Origin: Delftia tsuruhatensis | GTDB taxonomy: Bacteria > Pseudomonadota > Gammaproteobacteria > Burkholderiales > Burkholderiaceae_C | Direction of reading: 5' to 3' | Length of the DNA: 64,000 nucleotides | NCBI RefSeq assembly: GCF_903815225.1 | Contig: NZ_LR813084.1 | Coordinates: 434,001-498,000 of the forward strand | Shown here: piece after piece, positions 43,324 through 54,048 of the stretch | Layout: every line of letters starts with the position of its first letter | Position numbering within the stretch: position 1 is the first letter of the stretch | Notes under the pieces: generated by a model | What the model was told of the DNA's origin: nothing | Databases searched by the model: none | Seen by the model: only the letters and a program-made list of their open reading frames with translations | Program-made: the position numbers and the translations under genes

Positions 43324-46300
43324 GGCTCAAGGCCTCCTTGCCGGCCGGTGCGGACGGCGGGTTGTGCGATTTGATCTTGCCCTTGAACAGCTTGCGCACC
43401 ACGACGAAGAAGGTGGGCACGAACAGCACGGCCAGCACGGTGCCGGTGACCATGCCGCCGAGCACCCCGGTGCCGATGGCACGCTGGCTCGCGGAGCTGG
43501 CGCCCGAGGCGATCACCAGCGGCACCACGCCCAGGCCGAAGGCCAGCGAGGTCATGATGATCGGGCGGAAACGCAGGTGGGCAGCCTCCAGCGCGGCCTC
43601 GATGAGGCCCTTGCCTTCGGCTTGCAGGTCCTTGGCGAACTCCACGATCAGGATGGCGTTCTTCGCCGACAGGCCGATCACCGTGACCAGACCGATCTGG
43701 AAGTACACGTCGTTGGAGTAGTTGCGCAGCAAGGTGGCGAGCACCACGCCCAGCAGGCCCAGCGGCACGACCAGGATCACCGACAGCGGGATGGACCAGC
43801 TCTCGTACAACGCGGCCAGGCACAGGAACACGGCCAGGATGGCGAAGGCATACAGGAACATGGCCTGCGAGCCCGCGAGCTTTTCCTCGCGCGACTGGCC
43901 GGTCCACTCGAAGCCGAAGCCTTCGGGCAGCTTGGCAGCCAGCTTCTCCATCTCGGCCATGGCATCGCCCGAGCTGAAGCCGGGGGCGGCCGAGCCTTCC
44001 AGGCGCACGGCCGGATAGCCGTTGTAGCGCACGGTCTGCTGGGCGCCCTTGACCCACTTGGTGGTGGCGAAGGCCGACAGCGGAACGGCATCGCCCTTGG
44101 CGTTGCGCGCGTTCAGGCGCAGCAGATCGTCGGGCTGCATGCGGGCCGGTGCATCGGCCTGCACGATCACGCGCTGCAGACGTCCCTGGTTGGGGAAGTC
44201 GTTGACGTAGGACGAGCCCAGCGCGGTGGACAGCGCGGCGTTGATGGACGTGAAATCCACGCCCAGCGCGTTGGCCTTGTCGCGGTCGATCTCGATGCGC
44301 AGCTGGGGCGCGTCCTCCAGACCATCGGGGCGTACGCCGGTCAGCACCTTGCTCTGTCCGGCCATGCCTAGCAGCATGTTGCGGGCATTGATCAGTGCTT
44401 CATGGCCGTGGCCGGCACGGTCCTGCAGGCGGAACGAGAAGCCCACGGCGTTGCCCAGCTCGGGGATGGGCGGCGGGTTCACCGCGAACACGAAGGCATC
44501 GCGGATGCCGGACGTCATGCCCATGATGCGGCCCGTCATCGCGTCCACCGTGGAGTCCGCGCCCTTGCGCTCGGACCAGTCCTTGAGCGGCACGAAGGCA
44601 AGCGCGGCGTTCTGGCCCTGGCCGGAGAAGCTGAAGCCCAGCACGCTGACCATGTTGGCCACTTCGGGCTGCGGCAGCACGGCTTCTTCCACCTGCTTCA
44701 TCACCTCCAGCGTGCGCTCCTTGGCGGCGCCAGGGGGCAGTTGCACGTTGACGATGAAGTAGCCCTGGTCCTCGGTCGGCAGGAACGAGGTCGGCAGGCC
44801 GCGGAAGACCACCACGGCGGCGGCGATCACGGCCAGGTACACGCCGATCATCAGGATGGAGCGCTTGAGCAGGCGGCCCACCCAGCCCTCGTAGGACTTG
44901 GCGTAGCGGGCGAAGGTGCGGTTGAACCAGCCGAAGAAGCCCTTCTTTTCGTGATGGTGTCCGGCTTCCACTGGCTTGAGCAGCGTCGCGCACAGCGCGG
45001 GCGTCAGCGTCAGTGCCATGAAGGCCGAGAAGCCGATGGAGGCCACCATCACGATGGAGAACTGGCGGTAGATGTTGCCGGTGGACCCCGCGAAGAAGGC
45101 CAGCGGGATGAACACCGCGATCAGCACCAGCGTGATGCCCACGATGGCGCCCGAGATCTGGCCCATGGCCTTGATGGCCGCGTCGCGTGGCGACAGGCCT
45201 TCCTCGCTCATGATGCGCTCGACGTTCTCCACCACCACGATGGCGTCGTCCACCACGATGCCGATGACCAGCACCATGCCGAACATGGCCAGCACGTTGA
45301 TCGAGAAGCCCACGGCCTGCATGACGGCGAAGGTGCCCAGCAGCGCGATCGGCACCACGATGGTCGGGATCAGCGTGTAGCGCCAGTTCTGCAGGAACAG
45401 GAACATCACCAGGAACACGAGCACGATGGCTTCCAGCAGCGTGTGTGCCACCTTTTCGATGGAGATGCTCACGAACTTGGAGCTGTCATAGGGGATGGAG
45501 TAGCTCACGCCCTTGGGGAAGAACTTCTGCAGCTCCTCCATGCGCGCGTGCACGGCCTTGGCCGTGGCCAGCGCATTGCCGCTGGGGGTCAGCTGAACGC
45601 CGATGCCCACGGCATCCTTGCCGTTCAGGCGCGCCGAGGTCGCGTAGCTCTGGCCGCCTATCTCCACCGTGGCCACGTCCTTGAGGCGCACGGTCGATCC
45701 GTCGGCGTTGGCGCGCAGCACGATGCGCTCGAACTGGTCCACGGACGACAGCTGGCCCTTGACCGTCACCGTGGCGGCGATCTTCTGGCCCGTGATGTTG
45801 GGCAAGTCGCCGATGGCGCCGCTGGCCACCTGGGCGTTCTGGCTGCGGATGGCAGCCGTCACGTCCTCGATGGACAACTTGTAGCCCTGGAGCTTGGCGG
45901 GGTCGAACCAGATGCGCATCGCCTTTTCGGAGCCGAACAGCTGGGCCTGGCCCACGCCGGCCACGCGCTGGATCTCCGGCACGATGTTGCGCGAGGCATA
46001 GTCGCCCAGGGCCACGGTGTCGTAGGTCTTGGTGTCCTCGGAGGACAGCATGATGAACATCAGGAAGTTGCGGGCCGCCTTGTCCACGCGCACGCCCTGC
46101 TGCGTCACGGACGCGGGCAGGCGCGGTGTGGCACGCGAGAGGCGGTTTTGCACATCCACCTGGGCCAGGTCCTCGTTGGTGCCGGGCTCGAAGCTGATGG
46201 TGATGCTGCCCGTGCCGTCGGCCTGGGCCACCGATTCCATGTAGACCAGGCCGGGCGAACCGTTCATCTCGCGTTCGATCACGGACAGCACGCTGTCCTC

Positions 46301-46471
46301 GAGCACCTGCGCCGACGCGCCGGGATAGGCCGTGTTGATGACGATGGCCGGCGGGGCCACCTTGGGGTATTGAGCGATCGGGAGCTTGGTGAGCGCCAGA
46401 CCACCGATGACGATGATGAATAGCGCGATCACCCATGCAAAGATCGGTCGATCGATAAAGAACTTGGCCAT
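43316..46471 (-). CDS. RND multidrug efflux pump, HAE1 (AcrB/MexB type)
   Basis: A 1051-residue inner-membrane proton-drug antiporter. The relay acids are Asp408 and Asp409 in GIVVDDAIVVVENVE, and the partner Lys is in LSAKNAILIVEFAKD. The start MAKFFIDRPIFAWVIAL and length match AcrB. It is the middle gene of adaptor-pump-channel. Confidence 0.97.
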   Translation of the reverse strand: MAKFFIDRPIFAWVIALFIIVIGGLALTKLPIAQYPKVAPPAIVINTAYPGASAQVLEDSVLSVIEREMNGSPGLVYMESVAQADGTGSITISFEPGTNEDLAQVDVQNRLSRATPRLPASVTQQGVRVDKAARNFLMFIMLSSEDTKTYDTVALGDYASRNIVPEIQRVAGVGQAQLFGSEKAMRIWFDPAKLQGYKLSIEDVTAAIRSQNAQVASGAIGDLPNITGQKIAATVTVKGQLSSVDQFERIVLRANADGSTVRLKDVATVEIGGQSYATSARLNGKDAVGIGVQLTPSGNALATAKAVHARMEELQKFFPKGVSYSIPYDSSKFVSISIEKVAHTLLEAIVLVFLVMFLFLQNWRYTLIPTIVVPIALLGTFAVMQAVGFSINVLAMFGMVLVIGIVVDDAIVVVENVERIMSEEGLSPRDAAIKAMGQISGAIVGITLVLIAVFIPLAFFAGSTGNIYRQFSIVMVASIGFSAFMALTLTPALCATLLKPVEAGHHHEKKGFFGWFNRTFARYAKSYEGWVGRLLKRSILMIGVYLAVIAAAVVVFRGLPTSFLPTEDQGYFIVNVQLPPGAAKERTLEVMKQVEEAVLPQPEVANMVSVLGFSFSGQGQNAALAFVPLKDWSERKGADSTVDAMTGRIMGMTSGIRDAFVFAVNPPPIPELGNAVGFSFRLQDRAGHGHEALINARNMLLGMAGQSKVLTGVRPDGLEDAPQLRIEIDRDKANALGVDFTSINAALSTALGSSYVNDFPNQGRLQRVIVQADAPARMQPDDLLRLNARNAKGDAVPLSAFATTKWVKGAQQTVRYNGYPAVRLEGSAAPGFSSGDAMAEMEKLAAKLPEGFGFEWTGQSREEKLAGSQAMFLYAFAILAVFLCLAALYESWSIPLSVILVVPLGLLGVVLATLLRNYSNDVYFQIGLVTVIGLSAKNAILIVEFAKDLQAEGKGLIEAALEAAHLRFRPIIMTSLAFGLGVVPLVIASGASSASQRAIGTGVLGGMVTGTVLAVLFVPTFFVVVRKLFKGKIKSHNPPSAPAGKEALSHD

Positions 46472-46486
46472 TGCTGAGCCTCTTGA

Positions 46487-47779
46487 TTACTTCTTGTCTG
46501 CCTGGTCCGCAGGCTTGGCGTCGGCCGCGGCTTGCGGGGCTGGCGCTGCCGCGCCGGCCGGCTTCTGGGCACTCGCGGCCTCGGGCTGCCAGGGCACGGG
46601 CTTGACCGGTGTGCCCGGCGGCAGCATCTGCAGCTTCTGGAAGCCGTCGACCATGACCTTCTCGCCTGGTTGCAGGCCTTCGCTGACCAGCCACTGGTTG
46701 TTCTGGGCCGTGGTCACCTTCACCGGACGCTTGGTGATCTTGCCGTCATCGCTGACCACGCTCACGGTGTCGCCGGTCTCGGTACGCGTCACTGCCTGCT
46801 GGGGTACGGCGATGGCATTGGAAGCCTGGGCCTGTTCCATGCGCACGCGCACATACATGCCCGGCAGCAGCAGGCCCTTGGGATTGGGCACCTCGGCGCG
46901 CAACGTGACCTGGCCCGTGGAGCTGTCCACCGTCAGGTCGGTGAACAGCAGCTTGCCCTTGAGTTCATAGGGCGTGCCATCGTCCAGGCGCACTTCGATG
47001 CTCGCGGCCTCGGCGCCGTCCGCCTTCTTGAGCTTGCCCTGTTCCATCGCTCGGCGCAGCCGGAAGGCCTCGCTGGACGACTGGGTGAAGTTCACATAGA
47101 CGGGATTGATCTGCTGGACCACGGCCAGCGGAGTGGCCTCGCCCTGGCCTACCAGGGCGCCTTCGGTCACCAGCGACTGGCCGATGCGGCCGGAGATGGG
47201 GGCCGTGACACTGGTGTAGCCCAGATTGATCTCGGCCGTGCGCACCGCCGCCTTGCCGGCGGCAACGTCGGCCTGGGCCTGCTTGTAGGCGGCTTCGGCA
47301 TTGACGAAGTCCTGCTTGCTGATGGCGTTGGCAGCCACCAGCGGACGGTAGCGTTCGAGCTGTGCCAGCGCCTGGGCCTGGTTGGCTTCGGCGCGGGCCT
47401 GCGTGGCCTTGGCGCTTTGCAGCGTGGCCTGGTAGGGCGCCGGATCGATGCGATAGAGCACCTGGCCGGCCTTGACGTCGCTGCCTTCCTTGAACAGGCG
47501 CTCCTGCAGGATGCCGGCGCTGCGGGCACGGATCTGGGCCACGCGGCGCGCATCCACGCGGCCGGGCAATTCGGTCACAAGGCCCACATCGGCGGCGGTG
47601 GCGACCACCACGCCCACGGGGACGGCGGGCATCTGCTGCTGCGCGGCAGCCTGTTCTTCAGGTTTTTTCCCGCAGGCCACCAGGGCCATTGCGGCGGCGA
47701 CGGCAAGGGCCACGGTGGTGAGGCGCAGACTGCTGTAGGGGGACGGAGCGGCTGACACATTGCTGCGTGTGCTGGGCAT
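46487..47779 (-). CDS. RND efflux periplasmic adaptor (AcrA/MexA type)
   Basis: A 430-residue lipoprotein, lipobox LVAC (Cys36). Order of domains: barrel-sandwich strand LPGRVDARRVAQIRARSAGIL, a helical hairpin (about 110-180), GRIGQSLVTEGALVGQGE, beta-barrel and membrane-proximal domain, then an Ala/Gln/Pro-rich tail. Connects pump and channel. First gene of the operon; transcribed from the region with the TetR operator. Confidence 0.96.
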   Translation of the reverse strand: MPSTRSNVSAAPSPYSSLRLTTVALAVAAAMALVACGKKPEEQAAAQQQMPAVPVGVVVATAADVGLVTELPGRVDARRVAQIRARSAGILQERLFKEGSDVKAGQVLYRIDPAPYQATLQSAKATQARAEANQAQALAQLERYRPLVAANAISKQDFVNAEAAYKQAQADVAAGKAAVRTAEINLGYTSVTAPISGRIGQSLVTEGALVGQGEATPLAVVQQINPVYVNFTQSSSEAFRLRRAMEQGKLKKADGAEAASIEVRLDDGTPYELKGKLLFTDLTVDSSTGQVTLRAEVPNPKGLLLPGMYVRVRMEQAQASNAIAVPQQAVTRTETGDTVSVVSDDGKITKRPVKVTTAQNNQWLVSEGLQPGEKVMVDGFQKLQMLPPGTPVKPVPWQPEAASAQKPAGAAAPAPQAAADAKPADQADKK

Positions 47780-47865
47780 GATGGGTCCTTGTGCTGAATC
47801 AAATAACGATGTTGACGTTCCGGTCAGCGCTATCCGGAACGCCCGTGTCCACGGGCAAGTCGCGG

Positions 47866-47893
47866 ATTATACATACATACATGAATGTATAAT
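47866..47893. promoter_or_regulatory. TetR/AcrR-type operator with two mirrored -10 elements
   Basis: ATTATACAT (47866-47874) and ATGTATAAT (47885-47893) are perfect 9-bp inverted repeats with a 10-nt centre. The central bases ACATACATGAATGT resemble the Escherichia coli AcrR operator (TACATACAT...GAATGTATGTA). Each arm contains TATAAT read on one strand (47888-47893 plus; 47866-47871 minus), so a bound repressor would cover both divergent promoters. Confidence 0.85.
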
Positions 47894-47971
47894 GACCGCA
47901 GTTGCTGCAAGGCGGCGCAAAGCAAGGCGTAGCGTGGCATGGCCGGGCTCAACGATGGAAGGAAATACATC

Positions 47972-48610
47972 TTGGCACGACGAACGAAAGAAGATGCGTT
48001 TGCAACGCGCAACAGTTTGCTGGATGCGGCGGAGCAGGTTTTCTATGAGCAGGGTGTCGCCCGGGCCTCCCTCAACGAGATCGCCCAGCGGGCCGGTGCC
48101 ACGCGTGGTGCGGTCTACTGGCATTTCAAGGACAAGCTCGACCTTTTCTATGCCATGCTGGACCGGGTCACGCTGCCTCTGGAGCAGGCGGCCTACAGTG
48201 GCTGCGAGGACGACTCCAGGTGCGATGCGCTGGAGTATGTGCGGCGCCTCATGGGGGTGGTCTTCGGGCGCATCGTGGATGACGACAGCACGCGCCGCGT
48301 CTTCGAGATCCTGTTGCTCAAGGTGGAGTACGTGGGTGAGCTCATGCCGGTGCAGGAGCGCAACCGGGCGGCGCTGGACGCTTTCTCGGTACGTCTGGAG
48401 GTGGCTCTGCGCGCCGCCGCCGAAAGCCATGCGGTGGATATGCCCATGCCGGCGCATCAGGCCTCGATCGCGTTGTGCGCCATGTTCGATGGACTGCTGC
48501 AGAGCTGGTTGCTGGGGCGGGCCTTCGATCTCAAGCAGGTAGGTGCCCAGGCGGTGGACGTCTGCCTGCGGGGTCTGGGCTTTGCGGTGCCGCAGGCGCC
48601 TGCTCAATGA
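47972..48610 (+). CDS. TetR family repressor of the efflux operon (AcrR/TtgR type)
   Basis: A 212-residue regulator. N-terminal helix-turn-helix (about 28-52): GVARASLNEIAQRAGATRGAVYWHFKDK, the AcrR/TtgR form. The C-terminal domain is a helical ligand-binding dimer. I chose TTG 47972 (ARRTKEDAFATR) over ATG 47939 because GGAAGGA (47957-47963) is correctly spaced and the protein then starts like AcrR and TtgR. Expected to repress both itself and the pump until a drug binds. Confidence 0.92.
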   Translation: MARRTKEDAFATRNSLLDAAEQVFYEQGVARASLNEIAQRAGATRGAVYWHFKDKLDLFYAMLDRVTLPLEQAAYSGCEDDSRCDALEYVRRLMGVVFGRIVDDDSTRRVFEILLLKVEYVGELMPVQERNRAALDAFSVRLEVALRAAAESHAVDMPMPAHQASIALCAMFDGLLQSWLLGRAFDLKQVGAQAVDVCLRGLGFAVPQAPAQ

Positions 48611-48692
48611 GCGTGCAGGGTGATGGGGCTTGTGCGCACTGGTGCAAAGTCATGCGACAATCGCCGGCTTGTGCAGGGCAGCGATGCCTTGA

Positions 48693-48768
48693 GCGGCTGT
48701 AGCTCAGTGGATAGAGTATTGGCCTCCGAAGCCAAGGGTCGTGGGTTCGATCCCCGCCAGCCGCGCCA
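48693..48768 (+). tRNA. tRNA-Arg (anticodon CCG)
   Basis: A complete cloverleaf of 76 nt: acceptor GCGGCTG with CAGCCGC, anticodon loop CTCCGAA, T-loop TTCGATC, encoded CCA. It reads CGG. Lies 82 nt after the repressor gene and upstream of the tRNA-tufB cluster. Confidence 0.96.
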
Positions 48769-48797
48769 CAGTTCCAGGATCGTTGCGATGGTCTTAG

Positions 48798-48844
48798 AAA
48801 AAAATTCACTGAATTTTTTTCGGGCGAAAAAACGGTGCTAGAAT
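48798..48844 (+). promoter_or_regulatory. AT palindrome and extended -10 before tRNA-Tyr
   Basis: AAAAAAATTCA and TGAATTTTTTT (48798-48820) are perfect 11-bp inverted repeats ending in T7, a hairpin able to end the tRNA-Arg transcript. Downstream, TGC-TAGAAT (48836-48844) is an extended -10 promoter element 13 nt before tRNA-Tyr. Confidence 0.55.
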
Positions 48845-48856
48845 TCAAATCTCTTC

Positions 48857-48942
48857 GGAGGGGTGCCCGAGTGGCTAAAGGGGGCAGACTGTAAATCTGT
48901 TGGCTTACGCCTACACTGGTTCGAATCCAGTCCCCTCCACCA
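48857..48942 (+). tRNA. tRNA-Tyr (anticodon GTA)
   Basis: An 86-nt class II tRNA with a long variable arm. Acceptor GGAGGGG with CCCCTCC, anticodon loop CTGTAAA, encoded CCA. First of the tRNA cluster before tufB. Confidence 0.97.
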
Positions 48943-48997
48943 GTAATGGTGAAGAAGAGTGGTCATCTGAGAAGGTGGCGACGTGCAGTCAATCTGT

Positions 48998-49071
48998 GCG
49001 GGAGTAGTTCAATGGTAGAACCCTAGCCTTCCAAGCTAATGACGCGGGTTCGATTCCCGTCTCCCGCTCCA
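48998..49071 (+). tRNA. tRNA-Gly (anticodon TCC)
   Basis: A 74-nt cloverleaf: acceptor GCGGGAG with CTCCCGC, anticodon loop CTTCCAA, T-loop TTCGATT, encoded CCA. Confidence 0.97.
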
Positions 49072-49113
49072 GTTTGCGAGCAAGATTTTTGAGGTTGCCA
49101 TGGTGGCCTCAAT

Positions 49114-49188
<75 letters not shown>

Positions 49189-49266
49189 TTCTTTCTGGTG
49201 CGCTCGCTAGATAGGGTTGCGCCAAATCCTGTTGTAGTGATTTAGATTTTTTTTCGGAGTCGGAAA

Positions 49267-50457
<1,191 letters not shown>

Positions 50458-50467
50458 TTGATTTCGT

Positions 50468-50543
50468 AGGGGTATAGCTCAATTGGCAGAGCGTCGGTCT
50501 CCAAAACCGAAGGTTGTAGGTTCGATTCCTACTGCCCCTGCCA
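50468..50543 (+). tRNA. tRNA-Trp (anticodon CCA)
   Basis: A 76-nt cloverleaf: acceptor AGGGGTA with TGCCCCT, anticodon loop CTCCAAA, encoded CCA. It starts 10 nt after the tufB stop. Confidence 0.97.
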
Positions 50544-50564
50544 CCTGATGGTGGAATCGCAACG

Positions 50565-50585
50565 AGCCCGCCCCCAAAGCGGGCT
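50565..50585 (+). terminator. hairpin between tRNA-Trp and secE
   Basis: AGCCCGC and GCGGGCT form a 7-bp stem around a 7-nt loop. No T-run follows, so it may be a processing or attenuation hairpin. Confidence 0.45.
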
Positions 50586-50629
50586 TCGGTGTCTTGGCGT
50601 TGCGTGAAAATACGCGCTAGAAATGGAAT

Positions 50630-51013
50630 ATGGCCACTACTCAGGTTGAAACGGTCAGCTCCGGAGCTGACAAAGCCAAGCTTGCCGCAGTCGCGGCTTT
50701 AGTCGTTGCTGCGATCGCAGGTTTCTATCTGCTGAGCAAGCAAGGACCCATCGTCCAGTGGGCGGTGCTGCTGGTCGGCCTGGCTGCGGCTGCGGGTACG
50801 TTCCTGGTTTCCGAGCCCGGCAAGCGCTTCGTGGGCTTCGCCCAGGATGCCTGGCGCGAAGTCAAGAAGGTCGTCTGGCCGACGCGCAAGGAAACCATGC
50901 AGATGACCTTGTATGTCTTCGGCTTCGTGGTCATCATGGCCTTGTTCCTGTGGTTCACGGACAAGACGCTTGAGTGGGTCCTGTACGACCTGATTTTGGG
51001 CTGGAGGAAGTAA
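50630..51013 (+). CDS. secE: preprotein translocase subunit SecE
   Basis: A 127-residue inner-membrane protein with three membrane helices; the essential last helix follows [24 protein letters not shown]. SecE clamps SecY. TTGGCG (50594-50599), 18 nt and TAGAAA (50618-50623) precede the ATG by 6 nt, suggesting a promoter with little or no leader. Its stop overlaps nusG by 1 nt. Confidence 0.97.
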   Translation: MATTQVETVSSGADKAKLAAVAALVVAAIAGFYLLSKQGPIVQWAVLLVGLAAAAGTFLVSEPGKRFVGFAQDAWREVKKVVWPTRKETMQMTLYVFGFVVIMALFLWFTDKTLEWVLYDLILGWRK

Positions 51014-51597
51014 TGGATGCTGTCGAAACAGGTGTGAACGACGGAGGGGCGACGCCTGCCAATCCGGATCTGCGCTGGTACATTGTCCATGCCTACTCGG
51101 GCATGGAGAAGGCTGTCGAGCGCAACATCATCGAGCGCATTGCGCGCTCTGACATGCAGTCCAAGTTCGGCCGCATCCTGGTTCCCACCGAGGAAGTGGT
51201 TGAGATGAAGAATGGTCAGCGCCGCACCACGGAGCGTCGCCTCTTCCCGGGCTATGTGTTCGTCGAGATGGTCATGGACGACGACACCTGGCACCTGGTC
51301 AAGCACACCAGCAAGGTGACGGGTTTCGTGGGGGGGGCCAAGAACCGCCCTGCACCCATCTCCGAAGACGAGGTGCGCAAGATCGTCAGCCAGATGCAGG
51401 AAGGCACGGACAAGCCGCGCCACAAGATCGAGTTCATGCCTGGCGAGCTGGTGCGCGTCAAGGAAGGTCCGTTCACGGACTTCAATGGTTCGGTCGAGGA
51501 AGTCAACTACGAAAAGAACCGCCTGCGCGTCTCGGTCATGATCTTCGGCCGCTCCACGCCGGTCGAGCTTGAATTTGCCCAGGTTGAAAAAACCTGA
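51013..51597 (+). CDS. nusG: transcription termination/antitermination factor NusG
   Basis: A 194-residue protein binding RNA polymerase, Rho and S10. NGN domain: [34 protein letters not shown] domain at the end: [22 protein letters not shown] 51013 overlaps the secE stop (TAATG). Confidence 0.98.
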   Translation: MDAVETGVNDGGATPANPDLRWYIVHAYSGMEKAVERNIIERIARSDMQSKFGRILVPTEEVVEMKNGQRRTTERRLFPGYVFVEMVMDDDTWHLVKHTSKVTGFVGGAKNRPAPISEDEVRKIVSQMQEGTDKPRHKIEFMPGELVRVKEGPFTDFNGSVEEVNYEKNRLRVSVMIFGRSTPVELEFAQVEKT

Positions 51598-51612
51598 GTT
51601 ACCGCTTACAAT
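51584..51612 (+). promoter_or_regulatory. promoter of the rplKAJL-rpoBC cluster
   Basis: TTGAAA (51584-51589), 17 nt, TACAAT (51607-51612): five of six matches in both hexamers. The -35 lies in the last codons of nusG. GCTCTGCA and TGCAGAGC (51618-51646) form a hairpin at the expected 5' end. Confidence 0.75.
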
Positions 51613-51737
51613 CTCTGGCTCTGCATTTTTAGGCTCGGTGCAGAGCGTGTCAGCAAGAGTCTTTTAACCCCCGGGGAGCTGCCGGCTGCAACCATCGTGC
51701 GTTGGGCCGGCGGCGCTATACCCGCAAGGAGCATTCA

Positions 51738-52169
51738 ATGGCGAAGAAAATCGTCGGCTTCATCAAGCTGCAAGTGCCAGCTGGTAAGGCCAATCCCTCT
51801 CCTCCGATCGGTCCGGCGCTGGGTCAGCGCGGCCTCAACATCATGGAATTCTGCAAGGCGTTCAACGCCCAGACCCAAGGTGTCGAGCCAGGCCTGCCCC
51901 TGCCCGTGGTCATCACGGCCTTCGCCGACAAGAGCTTCACCTTCATCATCAAGACGCCTCCGGCGACTGTGCTGATCAAGAAGGCCATCAAGCTGGACAA
52001 GGGCTCCTCCAACCCCCTGAAGAACAAGGTCGGCAAGATCACCCGCGCTCAGCTGGAAGAAATCGCCAACACCAAGCTGAAGGACATGAACGCTGCTGAC
52101 GTCGACGCCGCCGTGCGTACGCTGGCTGGTTCGGCCCGTTCGATGGGCGTGATTGTGGAGGGCGTGTAA
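51738..52169 (+). CDS. rplK: 50S ribosomal protein L11
   Basis: A 143-residue protein of the GTPase-associated centre. [29 protein letters not shown] start and the [10 protein letters not shown] end are canonical. GCAAGGAG precedes the ATG. Confidence 0.99.
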   Translation: MAKKIVGFIKLQVPAGKANPSPPIGPALGQRGLNIMEFCKAFNAQTQGVEPGLPLPVVITAFADKSFTFIIKTPPATVLIKKAIKLDKGSSNPLKNKVGKITRAQLEEIANTKLKDMNAADVDAAVRTLAGSARSMGVIVEGV

Positions 52170-52865
52170 ATGGCCAAGTTGACCAAGAAGCAGAAGGCTC
52201 TCCAGGGCAAGGTGGAGTCCACCAAGCTGTACGCTTTCGCTGACGCCGTGGCGCTGGTGAAGGAAGCCGCCACCGCCAAGTTCGATGAATCCATCGACGT
52301 GGCCGTGCAACTGGGCGTGGACGCCAAGAAGTCGGACCAGGTGGTCCGTGGCGCTGTCGTGCTGCCCCATGGCACCGGCAAGACCGCCCGCGTGGCCGTG
52401 TTCGCCCAGGGCGCCAAGGCTGAAGAAGCCAAGGCCGCCGGCGCCGACGTGGTCGGCATGGACGACCTGGCTGCCCGCGTGAAGGCTGGCGACATGCCCT
52501 TCGACGTGGTCATCGCGGCCCCCGATGCCATGCGCGTCGTCGGTACGCTGGGCCAGATCCTGGGCCCGCGCGGCCTGATGCCCAACCCCAAGGTGGGTAC
52601 GGTGACCCCCGATGTGGCCACGGCCGTGAAGAACGCCAAGGCCGGTCAGGTGCAGTACCGTGTCGACAAGGCCGGCATCATCCACGCCACCATCGGTCGC
52701 CGCTCGTTCGACAACGAGAAACTGCAAGGCAACCTGGCTGCCCTGATCGACGCCCTGAACAAGTCCAAGCCCGCTTCCAGCAAGGGTCTGTACCTGCGCA
52801 AGGTGGCTGTCTCCTCGACCATGGGTGTGGGCGTTCGCGTCGACACGCAAACCATCTCGGCCTGA
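52170..52865 (+). CDS. rplA: 50S ribosomal protein L1
   Basis: A 231-residue protein of the L1 stalk, moving tRNA from the exit site; in Escherichia coli it also represses rpl[17 protein letters not shown] motif present. Starts directly after rplK with no gap. Confidence 0.99.
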   Translation: MAKLTKKQKALQGKVESTKLYAFADAVALVKEAATAKFDESIDVAVQLGVDAKKSDQVVRGAVVLPHGTGKTARVAVFAQGAKAEEAKAAGADVVGMDDLAARVKAGDMPFDVVIAAPDAMRVVGTLGQILGPRGLMPNPKVGTVTPDVATAVKNAKAGQVQYRVDKAGIIHATIGRRSFDNEKLQGNLAALIDALNKSKPASSKGLYLRKVAVSSTMGVGVRVDTQTISA

Positions 52866-53090
52866 TAGCCAGGAAATCTTGAGGCACCTCCCGGGGTGTC
52901 TCAGTGGTGGGCCGGTGCAGCGATGCGCCGGGTCATCCAAGACCGTTGGTGTGCCTTGTGCACTTAAACCCCTGGGGCCAACGCAGATGGCGATCCCGCT
53001 GCAGATGGATGCATTTCCAAAACAGTTGGTCGCTGCAACAAGAGCGCGCATGAGGGGCTCGCCCCGAGTGTGCATTTGAAGGAGTAGACC
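52866..53090 (+). promoter_or_regulatory. long rplJ leader, probable L10 autoregulatory RNA
   Basis: The 225-nt rplA-rplJ spacer is GC-rich and has several short self-complementary runs, for example GGGGCTCGCCCC near 53053-53065. In many bacteria L10 in complex with L7/L12 binds this leader to repress itself. I infer the role from position; the kink-turn was not confirmed. Confidence 0.5.
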
Positions 53091-53618
53091 TTGAGTCTTA
53101 ATCGCAGTGAGAAAGAAGCGGTCATCAATGAAGTGACCAGCCTCGCCGCTAAAGCTCAAACGCTTGTGATCGCGGAATACCGCGGCATCACGGTCGCCGA
53201 CATGACGAAACTGCGTGTTGACGCCCGCAGCAAGGGTGTGAGCCTGAGCGTGTTGAAGAACACGCTGGCCCGCCGTGCTGTGGCCGGCAGCCAGTTCGAC
53301 GTCGTCGCCGACCAGATGACCGGCCCTCTGATCTACGGCTTCTCTGAAGACGCAGTGGCCGCCGCCAAGGTGGTGGCCGACTTCGCGAAAACCAACGACA
53401 AGCTGGTGATCCGCGGTGGTGCGTTTGCAGGCAAGGCCCTGGACGTGAACGGTGTGAAGCAACTGGCGAACATTCCTACCAAGGAAGTTCTGCTGGCACA
53501 ACTGTGCGGCTTGCTGATGTCGCCCATCTCGCGTACGGCCGTCGTGCTGGGCGCCCTGGCGGCAAAGAAGGGCGAAGGCTCTGCCGAAGAACCGGCAGCC
53601 GAAGCGGCCGCAGCCTGA
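53091..53618 (+). CDS. rplJ: 50S ribosomal protein L10
   Basis: A 175-residue base of the L7/L12 stalk. It begins with TTG at 53091; GAAGGAG (53078-53084) lies 6 nt before it, and the frame then gives the expected [14 protein letters not shown]. The rare start may limit translation. Confidence 0.97.
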   Translation: MSLNRSEKEAVINEVTSLAAKAQTLVIAEYRGITVADMTKLRVDARSKGVSLSVLKNTLARRAVAGSQFDVVADQMTGPLIYGFSEDAVAAAKVVADFAKTNDKLVIRGGAFAGKALDVNGVKQLANIPTKEVLLAQLCGLLMSPISRTAVVLGALAAKKGEGSAEEPAAEAAAA

Positions 53619-53655
53619 GCGCGCGGCAGTTAACCAATATTGTTAGGAAATCAAA

Positions 53656-54033
53656 ATGGCATTCGATAAAGACGCATTTCTGACCGCCCTGGACAGCATG
53701 ACGGTCCTGGAACTCAATGACCTGGTCAAGGCCATTGAAGAGAAGTTTGGCGTGAGCGCTGCCGCCATGGCCGCTCCCGCTGCTGGCGGCGCTGCTGGCG
53801 GCGCTGCTGCTGCTGAAGAGAAGACCGAGTTCAACGTGGTCCTGACCGATGCCGGCGCCAACAAGGTGTCCGTCATCAAGGCCGTGCGTGAAATCACCGG
53901 CCTGGGTCTGAAGGAAGCCAAGGACCTGGTCGACGGCGCTCCGAAGAACGTCAAGGAAGGCATTGCCAAGGCTGACGCTGAAGCCGCTGTGAAGAAGCTG
54001 GTGGAAGCTGGCGCCAAGGCTGAACTGAAGTAA
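53656..54033 (+). CDS. rplL: 50S ribosomal protein L7/L12
   Basis: A 125-residue stalk protein that recruits translation factors. N-terminal dimer domain, an Ala/Gly hinge (about 36-50, built from short GCT/GGC codon repeats) and the C-terminal [13 protein letters not shown]... factor-binding domain. Confidence 0.98.
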   Translation: MAFDKDAFLTALDSMTVLELNDLVKAIEEKFGVSAAAMAAPAAGGAAGGAAAAEEKTEFNVVLTDAGANKVSVIKAVREITGLGLKEAKDLVDGAPKNVKEGIAKADAEAAVKKLVEAGAKAELK

Positions 54034-54048
54034 TTCGGTCCCCTCAAG

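Noticed and set aside
43253..46423. Long plus-strand frames opposite the RND pump
   Set aside because: Shadows of the efflux genes; low-complexity His/Gln/Arg-rich translation.
53770..53820. Short GCTGCTGGCGGC-type repeats in rplL
   Set aside because: They encode the normal Ala/Gly hinge of L7/L12 and are not a separate element.
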